DNA of 64,000 nt from Candidatus Nanoarchaeia archaeon (GCA_028716945.1 JAQUOT010000001.1:62001-126000), one strand, 5' to 3'. Counted from the first letter of the stretch, positions 33,215-41,618 are shown. A program made the numbers and translations. Notes: a model not told the origin generated them from the letters alone.

Positions 33215-34767
33215 AATTAGGAAAATTATTTAAAAATTGGAGAATGATTGTATTAATTTTATTTTTATTGTTCTCATATATTGTAATAAATCCTCAATTT
33301 GGAGAAAAAGGAGTTGTAATAAAATCTGTTGAACTTAATAGTACTTCTTATTTAGCAGGAATGGTAAGTCCATCTCCTTCTACAGTTCAAACTAAACTAG
33401 AAACTATAAAATCAGTAAATGGAAATACGATAACTAATTTACAAGAATATTCTAAGGCTCTCGATACAATAAAAGACGGAGAAATTATTAGACTTACTAC
33501 AGATAAAAGAGAATATGCTTTTATGAAAACAAATTATTCAGGATTAACTGTTGCTAACAAACCATTTTCTAATATTAAAAAAGGTTTAGAATTGGCTGGT
33601 GGAACAAGAGTATTAATACAACCTGAAGGAAAAGTTACTGCTCAAGAAAGAGACGATTTAATTTCTACTATGGAAAATAGATTAAACGTTTATGGTTTAT
33701 CTGATATAAAATTAAAACCTGTAAATGATTTATTTGGAAATAACTATATTTTAGTTGAAGTTGCAGGAGCATCCAAAGAAGAAGTTAGACAATTAATAGG
33801 TCAGCAAGGAAAATTCGAAGCTAAACTTGGAAACGATACTGTTTTCTCTGGAGGACAAGAAGATATTAAATTTGTATGTAGAAATGATGGTACTTGTTCT
33901 GGAATAAGAGAATGTTCTACAAATCAAGATGGATCTGAATTTTGTAAATTTGAATTCGCAATTAAATTAAGTGAAGCTGCAGCAAAAAACTTTGCAGATA
34001 TAACTTCAAAAATACCTTTAATAACAACTCCAGAAGGTTCAGAAGTTCTTGAGAAAAAATTAGACTTTTATTTAGATGATAAACAAGTTGATAGTTTGCA
34101 AGTTATGGGAGATTTAAAAGGAAAAATTGCTATGGATATTTCAATTACTGGTCCTGGAACAGGGAAAGATAGAAACGAAGCAATTTTAGATGCAGAAAAA
34201 CAAATGAAACATTTACAAACTGTTTTAATTACTGGTTCCTTGCCTACAAAATTAAACATTGTAAAATTAGATTCTATCAGTCCATTAATGGGAGAACAAT
34301 TTTTAAAAAATACCTTGCTTGTTGGAATATTAGCAATCATTGCTGTTGACTTGATTATCGTATTAAGATACAGAAATATTAAAGTTACTTCTCTTATTAT
34401 ATTAATTTCTTTAGCAGAAATTTTTATTATGTTAGGTGTAGCTGCATTCTTAAAAAATAGTTTAGATATGGCTTCAATAGCAGGAATTATTGCAGCAATT
34501 GGTACTGGAGTTAATGATCAGATTATTATTACAGATGAAGGATTAAGAAAAGAAGTTTATACTAACTGGAAGGAAAGAATCAAATCTGCATTTGGAATTA
34601 TATTTGCAGCTTTTGCAGGAATTGTAGCAGCTATGTTCCCTCTATTATTCGCAGGAGCAGGATTGTTAAGAGGATTTGCTATTATGACCATTATAGGTAT
34701 ATCTGTAGGTGTATTTATTACAAGACCTGCTTTCGCTATTATGATGGAAAATATAATGGAAGATTAA
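33211..34767 (+). CDS. secD: Protein-export membrane protein SecD
   Basis: 518 residues. First helix, then a long external part. This includes a PDZ-like segment (ELNSTSYLAGMV...IKSVNGNTITN) and GLELAGGTRVLIQPEG. The P1 head domain has a Cys pair (CRNDGTCSGIRECSTNQDGSEFC). Five C-terminal helices follow, with GTGVNDQIIITDE. Its partner is SecF, coupled by overlapping codons. Confidence 0.93.
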   Translation: MKLGKLFKNWRMIVLILFLLFSYIVINPQFGEKGVVIKSVELNSTSYLAGMVSPSPSTVQTKLETIKSVNGNTITNLQEYSKALDTIKDGEIIRLTTDKREYAFMKTNYSGLTVANKPFSNIKKGLELAGGTRVLIQPEGKVTAQERDDLISTMENRLNVYGLSDIKLKPVNDLFGNNYILVEVAGASKEEVRQLIGQQGKFEAKLGNDTVFSGGQEDIKFVCRNDGTCSGIRECSTNQDGSEFCKFEFAIKLSEAAAKNFADITSKIPLITTPEGSEVLEKKLDFYLDDKQVDSLQVMGDLKGKIAMDISITGPGTGKDRNEAILDAEKQMKHLQTVLITGSLPTKLNIVKLDSISPLMGEQFLKNTLLVGILAIIAVDLIIVLRYRNIKVTSLIILISLAEIFIMLGVAAFLKNSLDMASIAGIIAAIGTGVNDQIIITDEGLRKEVYTNWKERIKSAFGIIFAAFAGIVAAMFPLLFAGAGLLRGFAIMTIIGISVGVFITRPAFAIMMENIMED

Positions 34768-34804
34768 AAGATAGGTTTTTAAAGGTGATTACGGGGGTTA
34801 GAGT

Positions 34805-35089
34805 ATGGAATATAAAACAAAGGCACTAATAATAGGAAGGAAGAAAGGATTCATGGGTTTTAAAAAATTAGAACCTTTTATTGAATTATGTGATGTAAAT
34901 GATCCGCATAAAAGTCCTGACTGCCCTAAAAAAATATTAGAATTTCCAAAATGCAAAGAAGTTAAAATTATAAATGGAAATGTAAAATATATGGTTGCAG
35001 GAAATGACTTAATTATCAATGATTTAGAAAAAGTAACAATAGAAGAGCACAATAGTGATTTGATAGTAAAATGCGTTCATAAACTTTAA
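34805..35089 (+). CDS. Small uncharacterised soluble protein (94 aa)
   Basis: Not recognised. Predicted beta-rich, three Cys (LCDVND, DCPKK, KCKEV) plus one near the C-terminus (VKCVHKL). The segment VKYMVAGNDLIINDLEKVTIEEHNSDL could be a small beta-barrel. No signal peptide. GGGGG TTAG lies 3 nt before the ATG as a possible ribosome site. It follows secD by 37 nt. Confidence 0.55.
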   Translation: MEYKTKALIIGRKKGFMGFKKLEPFIELCDVNDPHKSPDCPKKILEFPKCKEVKIINGNVKYMVAGNDLIINDLEKVTIEEHNSDLIVKCVHKL

Positions 35090-35139
35090 AACGTTAGATT
35101 TTTAAATAAGTAATTCTTAATATTAATAGAGGTGATTTA

Positions 35140-35286
35140 ATGGTATTAGATGGAAATACATATCTGTTGCTTTTAATTCTAGGTTTAAGTCTAGGAAATT
35201 TATATGGACTAAAAAGAATATTTATCCTAGAACAGAAAATTGAAGCATTAGATCTAAGTATTGCAAGATTAAGAAGAAAAAGATAA
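35140..35286 (+). CDS. Small single-helix membrane protein (48 aa)
   Basis: Sequence begins MVLDGNTYLLLLILGLSLGN, one membrane helix, followed by LYGLKRIFILEQKIEALDL and a basic end (LRRKR). The second half forms an amphipathic helix or short coiled coil. A good ribosome site (AGAGGTGATTT) precedes the ATG. Function unknown. Confidence 0.6.
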   Translation: MVLDGNTYLLLLILGLSLGNLYGLKRIFILEQKIEALDLSIARLRRKR

Positions 35287-35289
35287 TTA

Positions 35290-35457
35290 TTAATAAGGTA
35301 ATTTTGGTTGTCTGCGATATAAATGATATTGTCTAGGGTCTACTGGGGTTTTTTCAATTTCTTTTTCTAATTCTGAAGGTTTAACATTTTCTCCTATATT
35401 AATTTTGAATAAAGGTAAATATGAAAAATAAAATGTAAGTTGTTTTGGTTGTCTCAT
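35290..35457 (-). CDS. Small uncharacterised protein (55 aa)
   Basis: From ATG 35457: MRQPKQLTFYFSYLPLFKIN and a Pro/Tyr/Arg-rich end (VDPRQYHLYRRQPKLPY). TATA-like TATATAAA lies 25 bases upstream, which supports this start over the TTG at 35472 and supports that it is a gene. Function unknown; converges on the preceding small gene. Confidence 0.5.
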   Translation of the reverse strand: MRQPKQLTFYFSYLPLFKINIGENVKPSELEKEIEKTPVDPRQYHLYRRQPKLPY

Positions 35458-35478
35458 TTTCAAAAGAAACAAGAATTT

Positions 35479-35486
35479 ATATATAA
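35479..35486 (-). promoter_or_regulatory. TATA box of the 55-aa gene
   Basis: TATATAAA on the minus strand, 25 bases before ATG 35457. Confidence 0.5.
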
Positions 35487-35554
35487 GTTTTATTGTTGTT
35501 GTAAATATATTTTAAAATCATAAACCTTTTAAACAAATTTTATTTGTAAAATAG

Positions 35555-36013
35555 ATGTTACCTACAATACATATACTATTAACTTTGCCCTTTTGTTTTA
35601 TTTTGTATCACTATTTTCATGTTTCTTTATTAAATAATCTAATTGTATTTTTTTCTGCATGGTTATTTGATGTAGACCATTATATTTGGTTTGTAGTTAG
35701 AAAAAGAAGTCTTTCTTTGAAAAAATGTTATCATTATCATCACCCTTGGCCAAGCAGAGAAAGAGATTTGCTACATTTTTGTCATACCATAGAATTTTAT
35801 ATTATATTATTAATATTAAGTTTATTTATAAAAGAATTTATTTATGTATTTATAGGAGCAGCTTATCATATGCTTTGGGATATAGTAAGAAAAAGTTATT
35901 TAGTATATTATAAGAAAAAGACTTTCTTAAAAGGAGTAAGAGCAGGATCTACAATAATGTGGATAAAAAGGCACTATTCTCCTTCGAAATCAACCAAACT
36001 AAAAACTTTATAA
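35555..36013 (+). CDS. Membrane protein of the YdjM/DUF457 metal-dependent hydrolase-like group
   Basis: 152 residues, four helices. Conserved metal-type residues of the family are visible: HILLTLP at the start, FDVDHYIW (DxDH), HFCHTIEFY and GAAYHMLWDI. Members are membrane proteins thought to be metal-dependent hydrolases of unknown substrate (often lipid-linked). The 3' end overlaps the convergent apt gene by 40 nt. Confidence 0.75.
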   Translation: MLPTIHILLTLPFCFILYHYFHVSLLNNLIVFFSAWLFDVDHYIWFVVRKRSLSLKKCYHYHHPWPSRERDLLHFCHTIEFYIILLILSLFIKEFIYVFIGAAYHMLWDIVRKSYLVYYKKKTFLKGVRAGSTIMWIKRHYSPSKSTKLKTL

Positions 36014-36504
36014 CCTGCCTTTTCTAGTTTCTTTCTTCCACCCAATTCAGGCAAGTCTACTATGAAAGAACATTCAAGAATATTACCACCAAGTTTTTCA
36101 ACTAATTTACATGAAGCTAAAGCAGTACCGCCAGTTGCAATTAAATCATCAAAAATTAAAACTTTATCTTCTGGTCTAATTGCATCCTTGTGAATCTCAA
36201 TTTTATCTGTTCCATATTCCAAATCATATTCTTCAGAAACAACTTCTGCAGGTAATTTACCTTTTTTTCTTATAGGAACAAAACCAACATTCAATCTATG
36301 TGCTAAAACAGAACCTGTAATAAATCCTCTTGCTTCTATTCCAATAACAACATCAACCTTAGAATCTTTGTATCTTTCATACAATAAATCAATCATATGT
36401 TTAAAACCATGAGCATCTTTTAACAATGTCGTAACATCTCTAAACATAACCCCTTGCTTAGGCCAATTTGGTACTGTTCTTATTTTTTCCTTGATTTTAT
36501 GCAT
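35974..36504 (-). CDS. apt: Adenine phosphoribosyltransferase
   Basis: 176 residues, normal length. IRTVPNWPKQGVMFRDVTTLL at the N-terminus, IGIEARGFITG and the PRPP-binding loop VLIFDDLIATGGTA are characteristic. Makes AMP from adenine and PRPP in purine salvage. Together with mtnP at 44.3-45.1 kb, which releases adenine from methylthioadenosine, it closes an adenine-recovery route. Confidence 0.95.
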   Translation of the reverse strand: MHKIKEKIRTVPNWPKQGVMFRDVTTLLKDAHGFKHMIDLLYERYKDSKVDVVIGIEARGFITGSVLAHRLNVGFVPIRKKGKLPAEVVSEEYDLEYGTDKIEIHKDAIRPEDKVLIFDDLIATGGTALASCKLVEKLGGNILECSFIVDLPELGGRKKLEKAGYKVFSLVDFEGE

Positions 36505-36579
36505 AAATTTAGAAATATTAACTGGTTTTTATAGATTATGGTGATAGAATTACAAAAACAGATAGGTTTATATATATGT

Positions 36580-36593
36580 TTCATTTATATGAA
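36580..36593 (+). promoter_or_regulatory. Inverted repeat at the start of the first MNT/HEPN operon
   Basis: TTCAT-TTAT-ATGAA, perfect 5-bp arms, placed between a TATA element (36567-36575) and the likely ATG at 36597. It could be an operator for the encoded winged-helix protein. Confidence 0.35.
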
Positions 36594-36596
36594 TAT

Positions 36597-37139
36597 ATGT
36601 TCAATAAAATGAATTTAACTTCATCAGAACTAGAACTTTTAAATTATCTAGTTACTAATCCAGAAGCTTCATACTGTAAAAAAATTTCAAAAGAAACCAA
36701 GATTAGTGCAGGTGCAACAAGCCAAAGTTTAAGAAAATTAAATAAACTAAACTTAATAAAAAAAGAAATAAAAGGAAGAGAAGTATATTATTCTGTAAAT
36801 ATTCTAGAACCACTAATAAAACATTTTAAAATATTTTCAAACTTATTTTTAATAAATCCATTAATAAATAAATTAAAAGATAAATCCAAAAAAATAATAT
36901 TATTTGGAAGTTTTTCTAAAGGAGAAGATACTACTGAAAGTGATATTGATATATTTATACTCACTGATAAAAAAACAGAAATTAAAGAAATAATACATAA
37001 TAATTTAATAAAATTTAAAAAAGTCTCTCCAATCATAACAGATTCTAATGAATTTATAATATTAAAAAATAAAGATAAAGCTTTATATAATCAAATAAAT
37101 GAAGGTATAGTAATTTGGTCTGAAAAAGATGAGTATTGA
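36597..37139 (+). CDS. Winged-helix plus minimal nucleotidyltransferase protein (MNT, putative antitoxin)
   Basis: 180 residues from ATG 36597 (about 25 bases after TATA); other in-frame ATGs lie at 36576 and 36609. N-terminal winged helix (about 1-70, LTSSELELLNYLV...SAGATSQSLRKLNKLNLI) followed by an MNT domain with LFGSFSKGEDTTESDIDIFIL (GS...DxD), so the catalytic residues are present. In MNT/HEPN modules the MNT protein AMPylates and silences the HEPN RNase. The stop overlaps the HEPN start. The fused winged helix suggests autoregulation. Confidence 0.82.
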   Translation: MFNKMNLTSSELELLNYLVTNPEASYCKKISKETKISAGATSQSLRKLNKLNLIKKEIKGREVYYSVNILEPLIKHFKIFSNLFLINPLINKLKDKSKKIILFGSFSKGEDTTESDIDIFILTDKKTEIKEIIHNNLIKFKKVSPIITDSNEFIILKNKDKALYNQINEGIVIWSEKDEY

Positions 37140-37557
37140 ATTTAAAAGATTATTGGAAAAAGGAAAAATAGAAAAGAAAGAAATAGATAAAGATATGATT
37201 AATAAAGAAATTGAAGGAGCAGAATATGACTTAGAAACCTCAGAAGAGTCAATAAACAACGAAGATTTTAAATGGGCTACAATTCAAGCTTACTATTCTA
37301 TGTTTCATTCTATAAGGGCTTTAATTTACTTTAAGGGTTATAGAGAAAATTCACATTATGCTCTACTTATTGCTTTTAAAGAATTGTATGTTCACTCAGG
37401 TTTAATAGATAAAAGATTTTCAAATTATTTCGAAGAGGCTATGGATCTAAGAGAAAGTGCAGATTATAATCTAACCTTTTCTGAAAATTCTGCAAAAGAA
37501 GTTTTAAAAAGGGCTAAAGAAATGCTTATAGAAATTAAAAAACTTATAAAATGGTAA
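37129..37557 (+). CDS. HEPN-domain protein (putative RNase toxin)
   Basis: 142 residues, four-helix HEPN fold: AYYSMFHSIRALIYFKGYRENSHYAL and the RESADY sequence, which fits the Rx4Y form of the HEPN active-site motif known from the HepT toxin, where the Tyr is the AMPylation target. It overlaps the MNT gene by 11 nt. The pair forms a type VII-like toxin-antitoxin module. Confidence 0.82.
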   Translation: MSIEFKRLLEKGKIEKKEIDKDMINKEIEGAEYDLETSEESINNEDFKWATIQAYYSMFHSIRALIYFKGYRENSHYALLIAFKELYVHSGLIDKRFSNYFEEAMDLRESADYNLTFSENSAKEVLKRAKEMLIEIKKLIKW

Positions 37558-38282
37558 AATTAAGGTTACATCAGGTATTATCCAAATCAGGAGCTTTTAG
37601 GACTAAGGATGAGGTACTGAGAGCTATAAGAAATAATGAAATTAAGATAAGAAATGAGATAATTACTAATCCAAACTATAGAGTTGATACAAAAGAAACC
37701 AATGTTTATCATAATGAGGTTAGATTAGAACCAGCTAAAAAAGTTTATTATTTATTTAACAAACCAAAAAAAATCAGCTGCCAGAAAAATGAGCCAAAAT
37801 CTATTTATAATATTATAGAAAGAGAATTAAAGGTTGATGAAGCAACAAGAAGATCTTGTTTTACTGTAGGGAGATTAGATGTAGATTCTTCAGGACTAAT
37901 AATAATAACAAATGATGGTATGTTGGCTTCTAAAATTTCAAATCCAAAAAATAAAATAAAAAAATCTTATCAAGTTTTATTAGATAGAGATATTTCAGAT
38001 TATGATTTAGCAAAATTAGATACAGGAGTAGTTATTCAATTAGACGATAAAGATTATAAAACAAGACCTGCAAAAGCACATAAGATTGGTCCTAAAGAAA
38101 TAATAATTACTATAAAAGAAGGTAAAAAAAGACAGATAAGAAGAATGTTTGGTGCTTTGGGTTATACTGTTAAAGAATTAAAAAGAATTTCTATAGGAAA
38201 AATAAAATTAGAAAAATTAGGATTGAGACAATTTAAAGAAATTCCTAAAGACGAAATCTATGACAAATTATTCAAAGATTAA
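37551..38282 (+). CDS. RsuA/RluB-type pseudouridine synthase
   Basis: 243 residues: S4 RNA-binding domain (1-60, RLHQVLSKSGAFRTKDEVLRAI) and a catalytic domain with GRLDVDSSGLIIITNDG (catalytic Asp in RLD) and the GKKRQIRRMFGALGYTV motif. It converts a uridine in rRNA to pseudouridine. This family is mainly bacterial and rare in archaea, so transfer is likely. It overlaps the HEPN stop by 7 nt but is probably unrelated to the module. Confidence 0.87.
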   Translation: MVKLRLHQVLSKSGAFRTKDEVLRAIRNNEIKIRNEIITNPNYRVDTKETNVYHNEVRLEPAKKVYYLFNKPKKISCQKNEPKSIYNIIERELKVDEATRRSCFTVGRLDVDSSGLIIITNDGMLASKISNPKNKIKKSYQVLLDRDISDYDLAKLDTGVVIQLDDKDYKTRPAKAHKIGPKEIIITIKEGKKRQIRRMFGALGYTVKELKRISIGKIKLEKLGLRQFKEIPKDEIYDKLFKD

Positions 38283-38996
38283 TTTATAATTCCTGTATAT
38301 TTGCTCTTCTACGTTTTCTTCTGTAATATGTTTTATTTCTGCAATTACTTTTATTGTATGTTTAACATTCAAAGGTTCATTTCTTTGACCTTTTATTGGA
38401 CTTAGATAAGGAGCATCTGTTTCTGTTAGAATTCTGTCTATAGGGACTATTTTTACTAATTTTTTTAAGTTTTTTGAAGTTGATATATTAGTTGGAACAG
38501 AAAAATAAAATCCATATTCTAAAGCTGTTCTTACTGCTGTTGTGTTTCCATTAAAACAATGCAAAACTATTTTAACTTTTGAATTTTTTAATAGTTCTAG
38601 AACTTCTAATTCTGCTTTTCTTGAATGTATAATTAAAGGTTTTTTTATTTCTTCTGCCAATTTTAGTAATTTTTTTAAATTAATTATTTGTTTTTCTCTT
38701 TCTTGACTTTCTTTGTATTCTAATCCTATTTCACCTAAAGCAATTATATTGTCTTTATTTTCTCTTATGAAAGATAATGCTTTTTCAAAGTCTTTTTCAC
38801 TTAATTCTAAAGCTCTTGTTGGATAAACACCAAAAGCTAATTTAACATTAGAATATTTCTTTGCTATTATTAATGATTTTTTCATAGAATTAATATCAAC
38901 TGCATTTTGGATTATTATTCCTGGAAATCTTTTTACAATAACAGATATTTCTTCTTCTGGGAAAAAGTCTAGATGGCAATGCGAATCCACTAACAT
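38268..38996 (-). CDS. tatD: TatD-family metal-dependent deoxyribonuclease
   Basis: 242 residues from ATG 38996, which starts at the family's MLVDSHCHLDF and lies 26 bases after a TATA element; the frame extends 26 codons upstream without support. All metal ligands are seen: HCH at the start, Glu in GEIGLEY, His in IIHSRKAE, His in LHCFNG, Asp in TETDAPY. 3'-5' exonuclease or nuclease acting in repair. Converges on the pseudouridine synthase gene with 15-nt overlap. Confidence 0.9.
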   Translation of the reverse strand: MLVDSHCHLDFFPEEEISVIVKRFPGIIIQNAVDINSMKKSLIIAKKYSNVKLAFGVYPTRALELSEKDFEKALSFIRENKDNIIALGEIGLEYKESQEREKQIINLKKLLKLAEEIKKPLIIHSRKAELEVLELLKNSKVKIVLHCFNGNTTAVRTALEYGFYFSVPTNISTSKNLKKLVKIVPIDRILTETDAPYLSPIKGQRNEPLNVKHTIKVIAEIKHITEENVEEQIYRNYKLIFE

Positions 38997-39079
38997 AAAT
39001 TTGATAGAATTAAAGAATTTATAAATTAATGGTTTACATATATAAACTGGGAGTTTACATAGAAAAAGCACCAAAAATA

Positions 39080-39141
39080 CTAAAATTAAACTAGAGTTAA
39101 GGAATAGTTACCCTAAAGTTAAACTAGAGTTAAGGAATAGT
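39080..39141 (+). repeat. Two direct repeats upstream of the DUF4143 ATPase
   Basis: 29-bp units at 39080-39108 and 39113-39141 (period 33, one mismatch; the inner 23 bp are identical, starting TTAAACTAGAGTTAAGG). Each unit contains the inverted repeat AACT-AG-AGTT. The second unit ends directly before the TATA region, so the repeats look like two operator sites for a dimeric regulator. Confidence 0.75.
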
Positions 39142-39145
39142 AAGA

Positions 39146-39155
39146 TTTATATATA
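39146..39155 (+). promoter_or_regulatory. TATA box of the DUF4143 ATPase gene
   Basis: TTTATATATA, centred 25 bases before ATG 39175; leaderless. Confidence 0.55.
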
Positions 39156-39174
39156 AGGTTATATTCATCTTAAT

Positions 39175-40365
39175 ATGGAAAATTATATTGAAAGAGAAAT
39201 TAAAGAGGATTTTGATAAAATTAAAAACCATTATCCTATCATTGCTTTAGTTGGACCTCGTCAAGCTGGTAAAACTACATTTTTAAAAGAACAAGTCAAA
39301 AACTTAAAAACAAAATATATTCTTTTTGATGATCCTGATGCAAGAAATTTATTTGAAGAAGATATTAAAAAATTTGAAAAACAATATGTAGAAGGAAATG
39401 AAATTACAATATTAGACGAAGTTCATTATTGTAAAGAAGCCGGAAAAAATTTAAAATATCTTGCAGATAAAGGACATAAATTATGGATTACTTCCTCTTC
39501 TGAATTGATTTTAAAAAAAGAGGTTTTATCTTTTCTTGTGGGAAGAGTTTCTATTTTAAAATTATTTCCTTTTTCCTTAAAAGAATTTTTAATTGCAAAA
39601 AAACAAAAAGAATTTAATGAAAAAATAATTGAAAGATTAATTTGGGAACATTCAACTTATGGAGGATATCCAAAAGCGGTTTTAACTGAAGAAATAGAAA
39701 TTAAAAAAATTATACTTAAAGATTTATATGAAACTATGCTCCTAAAAGATATTGCACAAAATTTTTCAATAGAAAACATAAAATCTTTAGAAGAATTTAC
39801 AAAATATATCTCTATTTCTGTTGGAGGTTTAATCTCATATGAAAGTATAGCTAAAAATATTAATCTTTCCTTTCAAACTATCAAAAAGTATCTAGACGCG
39901 ATGGAAAAGAGCAATTTAGTTTTTATAGTTTCTCCATTTTTTAAAAATAAATTAAAAGAAATTGTAAAACAACCAAAAATTTATTTTATTGATTGTGGAT
40001 TAAAAAATTATATATGTCGAGAATTCAAAAATGAAATTAATGGGGGGTTATTTGAAAATTACGTATTAAGTGAATTAATTAAAATGAATTTTATTCCAAA
40101 GTACTGGAGATCTAAATCAAACGCAGAAGTGGATTTTGTTTTAGAGCACAATAATAACATAATCCCTCTTGAAATAAAAATATCAAATCCAGAGAAAATA
40201 GAAAAGAGTTTAATTTCTTTTATAAAAGAATATAAACCTAAAAAAGCCTTGATTATATTTTATAAAGGAAAAGAAAAAACAATTAAAAAGGAAAACTGTG
40301 AAATAGAGTTTATTAATATTTTAAACCTTAAAAAATATTTAAAAGAGGAATTAAAATATGAATAA
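39175..40365 (+). CDS. AAA-type ATPase with C-terminal DUF4143 domain
   Basis: 396 residues. Walker A GPRQAGKTT (about 27-35), Walker B ILDEVHY, sensor region ITSSSE, a winged-helix-like part (GGLISYESIAKNINLSFQTIKKYLDAME) and a C-terminal DUF4143 nuclease-like domain with NAEVDFVLEHNN...PLEIKIS, a PD-(D/E)xK-type D...ExK pattern. The family is common in archaea and bacteria; roles are poorly known and it may be a stress or selfish element. The start overlap with the next gene (8 nt) shows a two-gene operon. Confidence 0.85.
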   Translation: MENYIEREIKEDFDKIKNHYPIIALVGPRQAGKTTFLKEQVKNLKTKYILFDDPDARNLFEEDIKKFEKQYVEGNEITILDEVHYCKEAGKNLKYLADKGHKLWITSSSELILKKEVLSFLVGRVSILKLFPFSLKEFLIAKKQKEFNEKIIERLIWEHSTYGGYPKAVLTEEIEIKKIILKDLYETMLLKDIAQNFSIENIKSLEEFTKYISISVGGLISYESIAKNINLSFQTIKKYLDAMEKSNLVFIVSPFFKNKLKEIVKQPKIYFIDCGLKNYICREFKNEINGGLFENYVLSELIKMNFIPKYWRSKSNAEVDFVLEHNNNIIPLEIKISNPEKIEKSLISFIKEYKPKKALIIFYKGKEKTIKKENCEIEFINILNLKKYLKEELKYE

Positions 40366-40726
40366 GAAAAATTTAAATATTTTTAAAATAGAATATGATT
40401 GGCATGAAGGAGAACACGAAGAAACTCTTTTAACAAAAGAAATAGAAAGAGAAGGATTTGAAAAAGATTTAGTTGAAGCAAAAAAATTTGCTGAAAGTTT
40501 AATTAGTAAAAAAGAGATTAAAACTGGAGAAAAACGTCTTGGGAAGGGGTATTATATGGGATGTACTCCAGAATATTATGAACAAATAATTTGGTTTTTA
40601 ATCAATAAAAAAGGGTATATTGAATGTTATTTTGATAAGGGTGTAACTTATTTCATAGGTGATGAAACAAATAAGAAAATCGAAGTAATTAAATCAGAAA
40701 AAGAAATAAAACAAATTGAATTATAA
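40358..40726 (+). CDS. Uncharacterised protein in operon with the DUF4143 ATPase
   Basis: 122 residues, soluble, alpha/beta (NIFKIEYDWHEGEHEETLL..., GYYMGCTPEYYEQIIWFLINKKGYIECYFDKGVTYFIG). Not recognised. It overlaps the ATPase stop by 8 nt, so it is cotranslated, and could be a partner of the ATPase. Confidence 0.6.
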   Translation: MNKKNLNIFKIEYDWHEGEHEETLLTKEIEREGFEKDLVEAKKFAESLISKKEIKTGEKRLGKGYYMGCTPEYYEQIIWFLINKKGYIECYFDKGVTYFIGDETNKKIEVIKSEKEIKQIEL

Positions 40727-40791
40727 ATTGTTGATTCAAGACTTAGAAGTTCTAGAGAATAAACAATTAATAAAAGTTTAAATTAAAGAAT

Positions 40792-41382
40792 TTATAAGTT
40801 TATACCTAGAAACGCTATTTGCTCCCTGAGCATCTGTTTTGCTTCCTTCTTTGAAATATGTAACCCTTCCATAAACCTTGTTAATTCTTCTGATTCGTAT
40901 TTTTTAAGATCATTTACAGTTATTTCCTTCTTTCTTCCAGAGAATAAATCTGCATAAATCAGTTTACTAGGATATAAATCAATACTAAGAAAAGATAAAA
41001 TATTTTTTTGTTCAGAAGTTTTAACCGGTCTTTCCAACGTTTTTAATCTTGGATAAAAGTGAATAAAATCATTACTTTTTAATTTTATACTTGATATTTT
41101 AGTAGTTACTTCTTTTAAAGTTCCTAATTTTTCTTGAAAGTTCATTATTCCTAAAATTAACTTACCTTCTTCTATATCAAAATCTTTTTCTGTAGTAGGT
41201 TCCAAATCCTTTCTTACATAATTAAAAAAACAATGTAAATTATATAAATTGTATAAACCTACTTGAGGAAAAACATTAAAATGAACTATTTGAACTTCTT
41301 CTCCATTACCAGAACCTCTAGCAGAATTATACAATAAATGTTTTTCAATTAAACTTTGTTCTATTTTTGTGATTAAACTCAT
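40792..41382 (-). CDS. Uncharacterised protein (196 aa)
   Basis: Not recognised. Soluble, beta-rich (ILGIMNFQEKLGTLKEV, LSIDLYPSKLIYADLFSG) with a helical C-terminus (ISKKEAKQMLREQIAFL). It lies 13 nt after the stop of a 53-codon gene and is probably in an operon with it. Confidence 0.55.
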   Translation of the reverse strand: MSLITKIEQSLIEKHLLYNSARGSGNGEEVQIVHFNVFPQVGLYNLYNLHCFFNYVRKDLEPTTEKDFDIEEGKLILGIMNFQEKLGTLKEVTTKISSIKLKSNDFIHFYPRLKTLERPVKTSEQKNILSFLSIDLYPSKLIYADLFSGRKKEITVNDLKKYESEELTRFMEGLHISKKEAKQMLREQIAFLGINL

Positions 41383-41395
41383 TTTAAATGCAAAA

Positions 41396-41557
41396 CTAAA
41401 TACCTTTTAAAGCTTTCCTTATGTTATTTAAAAATTGATTAGATAGATATTCTCCATACTGCCCCGGAGTCATTTTTGATAATCTTTGCTTTTCATAATC
41501 TTTTGGAAGATAGATTCTATTAAATTCATTCAGTGATTTAATCTCTAAATTTGTCAT
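41396..41557 (-). CDS. Small uncharacterised protein (53 aa) upstream of the 196-aa gene
   Basis: Begins MTNLEIKSLNEFNRIYLPKD, basic and probably helical, with two short helices likely (MTPGQYGEYLSNQFLNNIR). TATATAAA lies 25 bases upstream (41579-41586), which supports the start. The small gene followed by a larger one at 13 nt looks like a toxin-antitoxin or regulator-effector pair; no family is recognised. Confidence 0.55.
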   Translation of the reverse strand: MTNLEIKSLNEFNRIYLPKDYEKQRLSKMTPGQYGEYLSNQFLNNIRKALKGI

Positions 41558-41578
41558 AAAAGAATTAGTACCTAAAAA

Positions 41579-41586
41579 TATATAAA
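41579..41586 (-). promoter_or_regulatory. TATA box of the 53-aa gene
   Basis: TTTATATA read on the minus strand, 25 bases before ATG 41557. Confidence 0.5.
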
Positions 41587-41618
41587 TTTAACTAAAAAAA
41601 TAAATGAAAAGAAAGAAA

